The notes under the pieces: generated by a model
Seen by the model: the letters and a program-made list of their open reading frames with translations, nothing else
What the model was told of the DNA's origin: nothing
Databases searched by the model: none
Assembly (NCBI GenBank): GCA_035610365.1
Contig: CM069432.1
Coordinates: 14,136,001 to 14,200,000 of the forward strand
Source of the DNA: Aquatica leii
Lineage: Eukaryota; Arthropoda; Insecta; Coleoptera; Lampyridae
Direction: 5' to 3'
Length of the DNA: 64,000 nt
Shown: piece after piece, positions 1 through 11,363 of the stretch
Numbering within the stretch: the stretch's first letter is position 1
Layout of the letters: the number at the start of each line of letters is the position of its first letter
Program-made: the position numbers and the translations under genes

Positions 1-68
1 ATGTAACCAAAGGTTTATGATCCGTGCTGACATTTACCTCACGACCTTAAATGAAATTATGGAATTTT

Positions 69-1160
69 TTACAGAAAAAAACAATGACCAGAAGCTCTTT
101 CTTGAAAAAAACAGCAACCAAGATCATCTTTTGAAGCATCGGCTTGTATGGTTATAGATTTAGAGGCGTCAAAGTTAGCTAACAGTGGAGCATTTGAAAT
201 TATGTTTTTAATTTTATCTAACCCAACTGAGTGTGTAGGTAACCATTTAAACTCGACTTTAGATTTTAATAACTCGCGTAATGGGGCAGTTATCTCAGCT
301 GGGTTCGTTATAAACTGTCGCAAAAAATTTATCATCCCTAAAATACTTTGCAACTCTTTTAAATTTTGAGGGTATTTTATTCCCCTAATTGCTGTAATTT
401 TATTAGCGTCAATTGAGACTCCATCCGCTGAAAAGACATGACCAAAATAATTAACAGGGTGTTGCTTAAACTGAACTTTGTTAGGATTACATTTAACTCC
501 ATTTACTGCTTGAAAATATTCTGGTGCCATATTTAGCCCAAAATGCATACGATTAAATGTATAACAACCAAAGTGTGTGGCAAATGCACAAAGATTACTA
601 GATTTTTCAGTAAGCTCTACCTGCCAGAAAGCTTCCTTTAAGTCAAGGACCGTAAAAAACTTTTTTCCCTTAAGTTTTTCAATGATATCTTCCAGGATGG
701 GAATGAGTACAAATGCAGGCCTTCTAATTTCTAAATTTAAATCACGTAGATCCAAGCATAATCTTAATGATCTATCCTTTTTTTTCAACAATGACAATGT
801 TATTGACCCAACCGGAAGGATTTTCAACCTTTGAAATAATTTTTTTCTTTTTAAACTTATCAAGGTCCCCTTCAATTTATTGCGAATAGCAAAACGTATC
901 CTTCTTCGGGGATTAACAACCGGCACGGCCTTATCATTTACATGAATTTCACACTTATCCCTAAACTTACCCAGACCTTCAAATAAATCTGAATAGTTTT
1001 TAATGAATTCATCCTTAGTGCTAAACTTAACTAAGTCATCAACATTTTTCTTGCGTACAATGAGCTTTAACTTTGAATATGATTCAAGACCTAATAAAGG
1101 AGAAACAACTTTATCCACAATTATAAAGTTATCGATAAATTCAAGTTTGTTGCACGGCAC
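69..1160 (-). pseudogene. Gypsy A pol: reverse transcriptase and start of RNase H, catalytic box deleted
   Basis: A 363-codon open stretch resembling the retroelement polymerase that copies element RNA into DNA. Visible landmarks are the LRLCLDLRDLN palm entry, FTVLDLKEAFWQVEL (first catalytic Asp), the fingers/palm piece FNRMHFGLNMAPEYFQ, then NPNKVQFKQHPVNYFGHVFS, the thumb LGMINFLRQF, and ITIQADASKDDLGCC, the start of RNase H. Between APEYFQA and NPNKVQ the usual segment of some 40 residues with YxDD is absent, although the frame stays open. The polymerase would therefore be inactive. No ATG is needed, since this is the inside of a polyprotein. The frame is lost after CCFFQE near 110, where RNase H should go on. 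Confidence 0.88.
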
Positions 1161-1312
1161 TTTTTAAGTGGAACGACACCTAGGGGCTTTAAAACACTAC
1201 CACCAAATGCCTCCAACATTATTTGTGTATCTCGTAGCTGCGACTTTGAAACGCCAACTTCAATCAGCATTTTACGTAACAGTACGTTTACATCAGCACC
1301 TGTGTCTAATTA
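1161..1312 (-). pseudogene. Gypsy A aspartic protease remnant
   Basis: Minus-strand translation gives the retroviral-type protease signature DTGADVNVLL (DTGAD at 1306-1292), followed by an FGGSVLKPLG stretch typical of Gypsy proteases. A TAA codon at 1312-1310 sits three residues before the catalytic Asp. A one-base frame change in an A-run near 1165 separates it from the RT frame. The protease would cut the Gag-Pol polyprotein; this copy cannot be made in one piece. Confidence 0.75.
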
Positions 1313-2191
1313 AAATTTAATAGGCACATGATTATCACCAACATTTACAGTTTGAAACCACGAGTTAATCGATAATACTTTATTGTTCCGATTACTTACT
1401 CCAATGATGTTGATTGCAAAGTCAGATTCGTCAGAATTTTCTACCAATAACTGATCCTGTCCCTGAAGCACTTTTACATTCTTTACCTTACACGAAATTG
1501 CAAAATGATTTAATTGTCCACATTTACGGCACTTTTTTCCATAAGCAGCACATTCACAAACTCTATGCAAAGTTTGACATCTTCTGCATTGAAATTTTTG
1601 ATTGAAATTGAAATTCAACAAATTGCCTCTCATTTTTCAGTAATTTCTTACCAGTACCACCAGATTTTGGAACTGACTTCTCCTTGATAGACTCAACTTC
1701 AGCTAGGAATCCTTGCAAATTTCTAGCCTGTGATTTGGAAATTTCAGTAGCTCGACATAAATTTACAGCTTTTGACAGGTCAAGATCTTCCATACGTAAA
1801 AATCTTTCCTGTCATAAATTTCTAAAATAATTCTATCACGAATCTTCTCTTCACATAAAGCATCAAATTCGCAGGGCTTCGACAATTTCTTGAGATCCGT
1901 TAAGAACTGATCAAAACCTTCAGTTTCTTGTTGAACTCGACTGTAAAATTTGAAACGCCTAAAGACAATATTTTTTTTTGGGGCTGCAGTGATCTTTAAA
2001 CGCTTTCAGTGCACTCTGAAACGACACCCTTAAAGTTACATTATATTTAAAAAGATTGCAATTTTTGTTTCATCATCCTTCCCACATTTGTCAGATGCCT
2101 TAAGGTAGATTTCGAAGTTTCGTTTAAATTTGCGCCAGTACTCACTTAAATTTCCTTGCAGTGACAAATTGGCCTGGGGTTTAAATTCCAT
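1310..2191 (-). pseudogene. Gypsy A gag (nucleocapsid and capsid) remnant
   Basis: The first plausible ATG is at 2191 (MEFKPQANLSLQGNLSEYW), followed by capsid-like sequence in changing frames. The stretch around 1793-1563 has KAVNLCRATEISKSQ, typical of the region before the knuckle. The nucleocapsid knuckle CRKCGQLNHFAISC (C-x2-C-x4-H-x4-C) lies at about 1535-1494. At least three frames are used, so the gene is broken. Gag would package the element RNA in virus-like particles. Confidence 0.78.
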
Positions 2192-2337
2192 TTCGGCGTG
2201 GTTTTCTTTTTTATTGCCACCCGAGACAAAACTTTTTTTTAGGTTAAGTAGGTACAACACTAAACTTTTTTTGTGTTATAATGTAAATTAACTTATATTT
2301 TTTAAAACATTGTAAAAACACTTATAAAAGGGTTAAT

Positions 2338-2471
2338 GCTTCGACTGCGCCATGTTGTGTCTTCTCAATAATAAAACAATAATAATTTATAAGATTTTTT
2401 AATTAATTCAGAACATTGACAGTTCGTAACTCACCAAACAGGCACACACTGTTGCCAGCTCCGACACTTCA
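2338..2471 (-). repeat. Gypsy A 5' LTR and primer-binding site
   Basis: On the minus strand TGGCGCAGTCGAAGC (2352-2338) has the form of a Gypsy tRNA primer site and immediately follows a sequence ending in CAACA (LTR end at 2353). The LTR start is uncertain; the best candidate is the TGAAGTGTCGG at 2471, which would make a very short LTR of about 119 bp. The 3' LTR is outside the window, so the limits cannot be checked here. Confidence 0.5.
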
Positions 2472-5400
2472 ATTTCTCTTTCTAGTGTATTATATAGTAA
2501 GTAAACAAAAATAATAAAACTCTAGAGGTTATCACAAAAAAAATGAAAAGCTGAAAAAATAAATACGGAAACTTAGTGATAAACTGTAAATCGGCAGACG
2601 ATGTTGATCCAAGTATCGGTGAAACAAGGATCTATATGATCTTGGTGTTCTCGGTGATCTATATGATGCATAGTATGGATAAGTTCTTTATATAGAACTT
2701 GGATTTGGATTTTGTCACCTCTGACCTGTAGTTGTTTAGCGTGCCACGCTTGGAAAAATTCTTACAATAAATACAACTATCTAGGACCTTCCCAGTAAAC
2801 ACAAAATTGATATTGTTTAGTAACAGTTTCAAAACAAAAAATTTATGATTCACTCTTGTTTCAAACATAAAAGAAACCTAACTGCAATAAAATAGCTATA
2901 AGTCCATCGCTGTTTCACTTATTGGAATCAGTATAGTTTCGGTATTTTAAATTCAAATCTGTTGCAAACTAAATGTTGCATTCGGTTTACGTTTTAAAGG
3001 CTTCGTTCTTGAACTGATACTAAATGATCAATAAATATATGATTTTCTTGTTTCAATAATGTACTTAAACAGTTTCAATAATATAATAATACATTTTCGA
3101 ATGCACGTTTAAAATTTTATTGCACAATAAATATTTTTTAATACAATATCACATTGAGTTTTTTACATATTGCAACTTTCTTTGATGTGGTATTTTCACG
3201 GAAGTCTCAAAAGCTGCATCAGTTACTGTTGGGTAGCAACTTTTAATCGCATCTGTAACATAGAAATAAATATTTCATTTATATACATACATAATCATAG
3301 AGTTACACAAAATTAATTACATTTTTTTAATCAAAAACAACACCAACTTAATATAAATATCAATTTAGTAATCATAAGAAAGTTTTAAAAACACCGTGAA
3401 TACCTTTAGCTGTACATAATCGTATAGAAAACTTGAAGAATTGAACTGTAATTATAAATCCTAAAGTATCATCAGATTTATGCAATAATCTACTTTAACG
3501 CAACCATGTGTGTTAATTTACATTTTTTTAATACAAATTAAAACATGATACATAAAGAACAGAAATGATAATAATATTGATTACACTTATGGATTATAAT
3601 AAAATATTTCGACTTACCGTTTATTGTTCCATTTCGTAATTGTACACACAGCATCACTTATCATACTACAACCGAACAAGTGAAAAGATATCAATTTGCA
3701 GCGCAAGCGTTGACGACAGTAATCAAAAGTATAGCAACGACTAATGCTGACTAATCACAAAGTACTCGTTTTTACAAGAACGATTCCACTGTTTTGAAAA
3801 TAATTCAATCTTATTAAATCGATCTTCAAACAATTCTAGTTATTCAAAAAATATTCGGTTTTAATAAATCAGTTTTTAGACGGTTGCTGATTATGGGAAA
3901 AAAATTGCAAGTACTGAAACGGTTTAAAACTGATTGTGAAAAATCGAAACTCTTTCAATTTATTGACTGTCAGTTACATGTAAATGATATAAAGATGGAA
4001 CTAACACGAAACAACGTAATGAAACAATTGTTTTAATTTTGTGACTGTAACAGTTTCAATCCGTGTTTATTGGGTTCTGACCTTCAATTGCTTTGTAGCT
4101 AAATAATTAATTTTAAAAGGAATTTCGTCTTTTTACAGTACTTACAATTATGCGAGTTTCTCCTTAAAGAGAATTAACCCGATTTGAGACGATTCAAATT
4201 ATTGCATTGACATTATGTCAACACCAGTTTAAATTGTATTAATATTCTATGGCTTATGTAAATTTTATTTTAAATTGTTTAATTAGATGCTATTACGCGA
4301 ATTTATTTCGACATTTTGATTATATGTTAAAATTTGATTTCGAATTATTTTATTTTGTTTGTTGTGTTGTTTTATTTAATTTCTATTTTTTTTGACTTAT
4401 TGACTTATTTGCTTAGGTTGTGATTTCAATAGTATATTAGAAATTTCTTTAAACCAATAAATTAGAATTCAAACACGTAAAGTATATAGAAAATAGTATT
4501 ATTAAATTAAATTAATTATAAATAATGCAGCTATAAATTACTTTACAGATTTAATTTCAGTGTGTGTTCTATGTTTTAACGTGAATAAATTAACTGATAT
4601 TTTCCAACAAACATAAATAATATTTGAAAACCTACAGTATTTAATAAATACTGTTTTTAATAAAATTTCGAATTTTATCTGTTTAAGAACAAAAGAAACG
4701 GTAAAGCTTGTATTAAAAATATGTGACAGGATAGAAATTCGTTTTTTTGCTACTTCCGTTTAAGCTGCGCATTCATAAGCTAAATGCTTGAAAAGAAATA
4801 AAATCTGTCATATAAAAGTTTTGAACATCAAGTAAAATGAATGTGAACACGTTGTTTTCTAACACTTAATTTTATTTTAGTTTACGTGCGACTCTTACAA
4901 CTTGAACTTTGAAATTTCTAAAAAAAAGCTAAGCATTTTAAATTGTTTTTGTTTATTTTGTTGCGTTTATACTTTAATTATATATTTAAAAATGCAATAC
5001 AAACTGATTTATAATTTTAATTATAACAAGATCGCATTTTTAGTTTTACATAAGTTATATTTTTGTTTTGAATTTCTATACAAACAATTTTTGGATTTTT
5101 TTGTTTATTGAATGTATTATCGCTTTAGTTAGGTTTTAAAATACATATTTTAATTGATGCTATTGCATTTTTGTTTGCAATCAAAGTACAATTTTAACTG
5201 TAAATAACTATGAAAGCGGAGAACGTTGTAAGTTGATTTTACAGCTGCGTAATTCAAAATAGTTTGAATAGGTGATAAAGATATTGAGAGTAAAGCATTG
5301 TCTATAGAATTGTGCAAATGCCACCAGAATTTACTAGATTTTATTTGGGAAAATTGATTAGCAGGGCTCTAACAAGATATTTCTATTATTATATTTTAAT

Positions 5401-6142
5401 TGCGTTTAACTACGAGGTAATAGCTGTTTTCTCGTTGTGTTATTTATTCGCTATCTATTTATTAATTCACTTAGAAGATTTTCAACGTCCTAGCGTTGAT
5501 ATACTCATCCGTGTTTGCATCTAAAACCTCGACTTGTTTGTACAAAATAACGCGCACAATCTTGCTTTTATCTTTTTGCTGCCATAACAATAATACAAGT
5601 ACACTCGTTTAAAAAAAAATTGAGACAAACTGTATGTGACGAACAGACATTTTAATGGCGTAAACGCGGTTTGACTTTAGGAATCCACTGGTTCCCTGTT
5701 TTTTATTAAAAATATTCTATAATACTAGGCATAATACTTATTTATCAACAATGGGTAAAGTAGTTATTAATTGTGCATTTTTGTATTGTTTATGATGTGA
5801 GAGTTTTGCGTTTACATTGTTAAATGGTTATAGTACTATATCTGCCTAATTGAAGGGAATGTTTTGTTTTTATAGTAAAACTTTACACACAGAATATTGT
5901 ATATATGTTGATACCTCATTAAATAATTCTAATCCACAAATGCAATTATAATGTCTTAAACTTTATAAAGACGTCCGGTTTTCTCGTTTAAAATTATTAA
6001 TAAAACTATAATATTGTAACGATTATTAAAACTAATTTATTTATACTAAAAATATGTACACGTTTATAACTAACCAAACTAATTAAATCTAAGGATATTT
6101 AATAAAAACACTCTCATTAATTTATATCGCACTATCACTAAC
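2472..6142. other. AT-rich stretch, no gene recognised
   Basis: Both strands show only short AT-driven open frames with hydrophobic or Lys/Asn-rich translations and no recognisable domain, including those at 2659-2868, 4902-5111 and 5312-5524. A 12-base GATCTATATGAT is repeated at about 2630 and 2653. I see no RNA gene. Confidence 0.5.
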
Positions 6143-6154
6143 TAAAAAGATAAA

Positions 6155-6679
6155 ATAGAAAACTATAAATTAGTACGGAGGGTTGAAAAGTTGTCATTGG
6201 ATTTAATGATAGTGAAAGTCAATGATCTATTGACAAGTGACGCTGTCAAAATCCCAACTATAAAATAGGTTAGGAACAATTTATAGTTTTCTATATTATC
6301 ATACGTGGTATTTTTACCACAGGATGGCGTTCCAAAAACATTTTAAATATGTTTGTAATTTCTACACGTCATAAAAGAGTACGGTTGTCTGTCAGTATGG
6401 TTGTGGAAACATATCGGTGTATCCTAGCGCTGACGAGTTCCTAAAGAACGAAACAGCTGTCCGCTAGTTCTGTTGTTGTTTTACACAATTGTACTGACAT
6501 TGTTCCTAACCTATTTTATAGTTGGGATTTTGACAGTGTCACTTGTCAATAGATCATTGACTTTCGCTGTCATTAAATCCAATGACAACTTTTCTACTCT
6601 CCGTACTAATTTATAGTTTTCTATATTATCATACGTGGTATTTTTACCACAGGATGGCGTTCCAAAAACATTTTAAATA
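6155..6679. mobile_element. Foldback/MITE-like element with inverted arms and an identical 72-bp direct repeat
   Basis: Left arm 6155-6279 is the reverse complement of 6499-6624 with a few differences. A 72-bp block at 6278-6349 recurs in direct orientation at 6608-6679 and looks identical base for base. The block contains a GTGGTA/TACCAC hairpin at 6305-6320. The whole is flanked by the 12-mer TAAAAAGATAAA (6143-6154 and 6678-6689), resembling a target duplication. It has no coding capacity, so it is a non-autonomous element or an inversion product. Family unknown. Confidence 0.75.
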
Positions 6680-6689
6680 AAAAGATAAA

Positions 6690-8880
6690 GTCCGTGGATA
6701 ACTTCTATTTATTTAAACAGTAACGCTTGTTTACATTAAAGTCACGTACAAGGTTATACACCGTAGATTTATTGCGATACGCGTTAATCACTTATTTATT
6801 TAGACTTGAATAATCTTCTTAACACTGCCGTCTTCGAATTTGTGACCTGCGTTTGAAAGTCAGCAGTTTTCTTTTATGACAGACCCCATAAATAAATTCA
6901 GCTGGCTGGATTGGCGTTTTCTTTTTTTTTTTCCTTTTTTTTGATTTGTTAGTTCGGTGTAACCATCGTTTAAAATCGATTGGTTGATTAAGTAATCTTT
7001 GGTAATGGACACAGTATTCTGAATTTGTTTTAATATGATTTTAGATTGAGTTTAATAAGTTATTTTACGTTTTAAAATTCAAAGTTACAATTTAAATTGT
7101 TGATAAAGTTTTGTATTATGTTACGCCGTGAACCATCTGATTTCGCGATTTTGTTTATTAAGTATTTCACTTGGTTTGTTGAGACTTCCAGTTGTAATTT
7201 ATGTTTCCTTTCTGAGATATAATCGTAATTAAATATATTTTCGCCGTTTGTTTATTTTAAGTTGGTTCAAAAAAAAAAAATTCTTTGTTCAAGTACAGTC
7301 GTACTTGGATTTCTTTGTGTCAATCGTTTAGATTACGTGGAAAAATTAAGTCATTATCTTAATTTATTAGGCAGTTTAAATTCTTGTAATATAATATTTT
7401 GTCAATTTGACATTTTCACGTACAAGCGAAACGCTGTGTCCAAATGCTATGAATATGACGTAATGGGGACTGAGTACCTCTTTATCGCACTTCTTAATGA
7501 GAGTATTTGCGTTCATGAAATTTCGAACACAGCCTTTGTGGAAAGGGTATTCGAAAAAAGTTGATATATAGATGAGGACTCGTTCGTTGGGGATAATAAG
7601 AAATACCGGTTGCCGTGAGATGTAGTGGAGTGAGTAGGGTACTTTACCCTCTGACGTTATGTAGAACCGCGGAAGTTAATTAGAAATCGTGAAAATTAAG
7701 TGTGGTGGTGAAAAATGTTCACTTTCTTCAAATTTCGTATTGTACGGCTTGTATAAAATTCATGGTTTCTAAAACATAAACTGTCACGTTTGTGGGATTT
7801 AATGTTGATGTGGTATGTGGAAAAATCCTAATTTCGCCGTTGTGCGGTTATAAAATTAGATTGTGAGATAAGTCTTCCGTGGGTGTTCTATTATTTGGGG
7901 ATCCCATCGAGCCCATTTCCAACTAAGGTACTCCTGGTGTGGCCGAAGTCAATCTAAGGTAATAGCTTCCGGATCGCTGAGCCGACAGTCCGTCTAAAGG
8001 TATTTATCGATTTTGGTTATTATCGTGAAGTGAACCGCGATTGAAATGCAGTAAAAGCTTTGAATTTGAGCCAATTGAAATTACGACTAACGTTAAATTT
8101 AATTATTTCAATGAACACTTAAAGTGTTTGCGCGAAGTTAAAATAAATTAACTTTGTTTTGGTGCGTTTGAAAAGTAAATCGTATTCCCGATTATAAGAT
8201 AATGTAACGACTTATAAACTATATTTTGTCTAGTTCGAATTAAAGTTCGGACATATATTTTATAACCTGTATTGTTTTTTTTTTTAGTTATTTGAATTGT
8301 TTGTTATCAATATGCGGTCAAGGCCTTGAAATTTAGTTGTGAAAGAAAGTAGAGTTAACGCTTTTATAGTAACATTTTCTTTTTATAAATTTTAATTTAA
8401 TGTTTTGTGTGTAGATTGTTCATTTTGTTTGGTTTTGCTTAAGATTATTAATTATTTTTTTATTTCATTAAAGTTTGTTTACTAATCATTATTTTTTTTG
8501 TTGTTTAATATTCAATCAATAAATGTTAAATTGTTAAATGTAAAGAGCTTTTATTCATTTAGCCGCCGCATACGTAATTTTTGTTTTTTTTTAAGTGTAT
8601 TTCAGAATAGTTACAACTCAAGGTAAGTTCCGGGGTTGTAACCAACCAGATGAGCTTTCGTATAATCAGGGGTTCGGAAGCTACCCTTATAAATCCTTGA
8701 TTGGCGCCCTTACCGATTTTTGACAATTTTACCGTTTTAGTTCAATTTTTCGTCGATCGCGTTTCCAATTTTTCACGGAATTTTAATTACAATCCACCCC
8801 CATCTCCATTGAGCTAGTAGCACAACCCGTTTATGTTACTTCATTTCAGGCAGTGACTTTGTGTTAATTTTGGCATGTAA
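6690..8880. other. AT-rich stretch without a recognised gene; possible LTR leader at its right end
   Basis: No domain is visible in any frame; the 100-codon frame at 7262-7564 is not recognisable. At 8702-8709 TGGCGCCC follows an AATAAA-bearing region (about 8519), the form of an LTR followed by a primer-binding site, but no second LTR or coding region follows. At 7924-8003 three CTAA(A)GGTA units recur 31-39 bases apart. Confidence 0.4.
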
Positions 8881-8889
8881 CAAATTACT

Positions 8890-9580
8890 GGCTCAAAATT
8901 GGCGAAGTGACTAGCGCCTGATTTAGTTAGTGGAAAGTATTTTCGCAGTCTTCATTCCATCTAAATTCTGCTCTTCCTTTGGTCAATTTTGTCTAAGGTT
9001 TGGCAATATTGGCAAATCTGGGTACAAATCGTCTATAATAGGTGCACAATCCAAGGAAACTTCGGACCTTTACTTCATCTCTAGATTCGACGTGGCCAAG
9101 GTATTGCACTTTTTTCTTAAATACGTAGCACTTCTTTGGGCTCAGTTTGAGATTAGGCTCACGTAGTTGCTGGAACACTTCTTTCAAGTTGTTCAAGTGT
9201 TCTTCAAACGAGCTTCCAACTACGATCACGTCGTCTAGGTAAACCAAACACGTCTTCCAAGACAGTCCGCGCATGATGGTCTCGATCAAACGCTCGAACG
9301 TTGCAGGAGCGTTACACAGGCCGAAGGGCATCACAGTGAATTGCCACAAACCAGTTCCGATTGTAAAAGCTGTTTTTTTACGATCCTTGGGTTTCAATTC
9401 TACTTGGCAATAACCACTCTTTAAATCTAACGTGGAAAACCATTGGGATCCTGACAGGGTGTCTAACGTATCGTCAATTCTCGGTAAAGGGTAGCTGTCT
9501 TTTTTGTTGAAGTCGTTAAGCTGTCTGTAATCAACTAAGCCGCCCTCCATTGGTTCAATTGCGTGAATGATGTAGCCTTC
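8890..9580 (-). pseudogene. Ty3/Gypsy element B pol: reverse transcriptase
   Basis: The minus-strand frame 9550-8993 is a clear Gypsy RT: VDYRQLNDFNKKDSYPLPRI, FSTLDLKSGYCQVEL, FGLCNAPATFERL, and the intact catalytic box in CLVYLDDVIVVG. Then come KKCYVFKKKVQYLGH and the thumb FLGLCTYYRRFVPRFA. Between YLGH and VRSFLGLC about 30 residues usual in the family are missing. Translation past the stop at 8993 still reads LTKGRAEFRWNEDCENTFH and NQALVTSPIL, the start of RNase H, with stops. The element ends near 8890 without RNase H core, integrase or 3' LTR. This is a 3'-truncated dead copy of a different family from Gypsy A. Confidence 0.88.
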
Positions 9581-9827
9581 CTAGAAATTTTCATCTAGGC
9601 GTGCCATCACCACACTTTCAGTTCTTGCAGGCAAAGTCACGTTTTCACTCAATAAGCGTCGCACAGTTGCTTTCTCTGACGAATGAAAAATAATTTCTTC
9701 ATTGTTGATCTTCAGAACATCGTTCTTCTTATACAAATGGAACCCATACTTCTTTATCACGTCCATTCCCAGGATTGGTCTTGCCATCAAGATAAATGCT
9801 ATGGAATTGCTCCATCAGTGATGCCAT
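9581..9827 (-). pseudogene. Gypsy B protease C-terminal part and protease-RT linker
   Basis: MARPILGMDVIKKYGFHLYK matches the conserved ILGMDxLxxYG end of Gypsy proteases, followed by the linker to RT (LPARTESVVMARL). The N-terminal DTGA catalytic part is not readable; an internal deletion around 9800 seems to have removed it. The next frame begins immediately upstream. Confidence 0.65.
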
Positions 9828-11018
9828 TTAAATTGTAATCTCCGGAACCTGATTAAATGAGTTTTGTCTCTTTTGGTCAACTCGTTTTAAATTTTCGAGC
9901 GCTCTTCTTGTCTTTTTGGGTTTAGTACAATGTCGTCGTACATTGCCTATTTCACTGCAGTTTAAAGTCGTCACTCCTCTTTCATGAAATATTCGTCTCT
10001 TTAATGCTTTCCAGTGTCTGCGCGGGTACTTCTGCAGCACAGCAGATTCTATGACCGTCTCGTTGCAATGCTTGTTTTGCCGCTTCAAACTTCAAACCAT
10101 GCACCAAAGCGTCATCCAATGTCCTCGGTCAAGCTAACCGGAGAGTCTGCTGCGTTTCGCTGTCTCGGAGGTCGTCTACAAAGGTTTTAATAGCCAAGAA
10201 CTGCTCCAAAAAGGTATCTGGTGCTGTAGGATACGCAAGCCGTGTTAATCTGGCGATGTCAGCTTTAAACTTTTAAAGACTTGCGGCAGCTTGCTGAACC
10301 CGACTTCTAATTTGAGCTTAATAGATGGGCATCTCCATTTCTTATTTTTAAATGTGAAATTAAAAGTTCGTAATTTTCTTGTAGGTGATCAGGAAGAGTT
10401 TGCAAAATTCCAAAAGTTTCTCCATGCAAGGACATTGTCAAAGACGTCGCTTTCTGCTTGTTGCTCCAACCATTGGTTGTAGCTGCGGCTTCAAACTGCT
10501 TGTAGTAGGTTGACAATCGAACTTTACCATCAAAATTTGAAGATACCACTTTAAACTTAGGAGTGGTTTTTTTCCTATGGTCCATTATTAAATCTTCATT
10601 CGGGACGCTTGCTTCACCGTGACAATTCATTCGATTTATTCTTTCTTGAATCAGTTTCATTCTATCTCCTATCGTATCTATTTTTTCATTCATAGATTCG
10701 CAAATATCTTCTTTTAAATTTAACATATCTGCTTGAGTTTCTTCTTGAACAATTTTGATTTGATTTTTTATGCTCGTTTGTATTTCTTCTTTTACGCGTC
10801 TAGAATTTTTCATTACTTTTTCTTCTATTTTCTGGGTATTATCAAATAATTTTTCTTCAACTTTCTGAGAATTTTCGTAAATCTTTTCTTCCATTTTTCT
10901 AAACTTTTTTCCATTTTTTGAGAATTATCGTAAAACGTTTTCTAAGAACTCTCGGACAATTTTTCTAGCATATTTTTATTCATCGATTCAAGAAATTCAA
11001 ATAGTTTTGCATCCATTT
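9828..11018 (-). pseudogene. Gypsy B gag with coiled-coil N-terminus
   Basis: An ATG at about 11016 opens a short frame that stops near 10945; the main frame 10894-10307 follows. It begins with heptad-like repeats (EEKIYENSQKVEEKLFDNTQ and similar), about 90 residues likely to form a coiled coil, then a capsid segment (KFKVVSSNFDGKVRLSTYYKQF) of Gypsy type. The remaining capsid (10285-10130) and a damaged zinc knuckle (NCSEIGNVRRHC, one Cys and the His lost, about 9969-9934) follow in other frames. Gag would form the particle; this gene has at least three frame breaks. Confidence 0.75.
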
Positions 11019-11244
11019 AGGTTTGATAACGAGTTACAGGCATAAGTTATATATAACACGAATAAAAATTTGAAATACACTACTTTAACAAAATGGAACA
11101 GCTAGAAATTACACGCTCTAACAATCACGCGAATTGCAAACTAAAGATTGATTATTTACGCAATCAATTATTACGGGAGCGATATTAAATTACTTAATGG
11201 TATTATATATAACTTATTTATTTACACATTTTTCACGGAATTCA

Positions 11245-11363
11245 ACCCCACACTTGACACTAATGTAACGATTATTATTACTACTAATTTACTTACAGTG
11301 GCGTCAGTGCGGGGTATCAAATAGAATAGTGTAACTAAATTTGTAGTAATAATAATCGTTGCA
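11245..11363 (-). repeat. Gypsy B 5' LTR (about 100 bp) and primer-binding site
   Basis: On the minus strand an apparent LTR runs from TGCAACG (11363) to CGTTACA (11264), followed at once by TTAGTGTCAAGTGTGGGGTT (11263-11244), the form of a Gypsy primer site. The first and last 28 bases of this LTR are nearly perfect reverse complements, which is unusual. No 3' LTR is present, since the element is truncated. Confidence 0.5.

Larger units (their letters stand above)
1..2471 (-). mobile_element. Ty3/Gypsy LTR retrotransposon A, 5' part, degenerate
   Basis: Reading leftward from about 2471 the order is short 5' LTR, primer-binding site, gag, CCHC knuckle, aspartic protease, reverse transcriptase and start of RNase H. 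This is the Ty3/Gypsy order. The element runs off the left edge, so RNase H, integrase and the 3' LTR are not visible. It carries a stop at the protease, a frameshift between protease and RT, several gag frameshifts and loss of the RT catalytic box, so it is an old dead copy. Family assignment is from motifs only. Confidence 0.85.

Noticed and set aside
4902..5524. Two plus-strand frames of about 70 codons (4902-5111 and 5312-5524)
   Set aside because: Low-complexity AT-driven translations (Phe/Tyr/Leu-rich), no motif, no neighbour context.
7262..7564. 100-codon plus-strand frame
   Set aside because: The longest frame in this stretch, but without a true ATG at the start, without a recognisable domain, and within AT-rich non-coding DNA.
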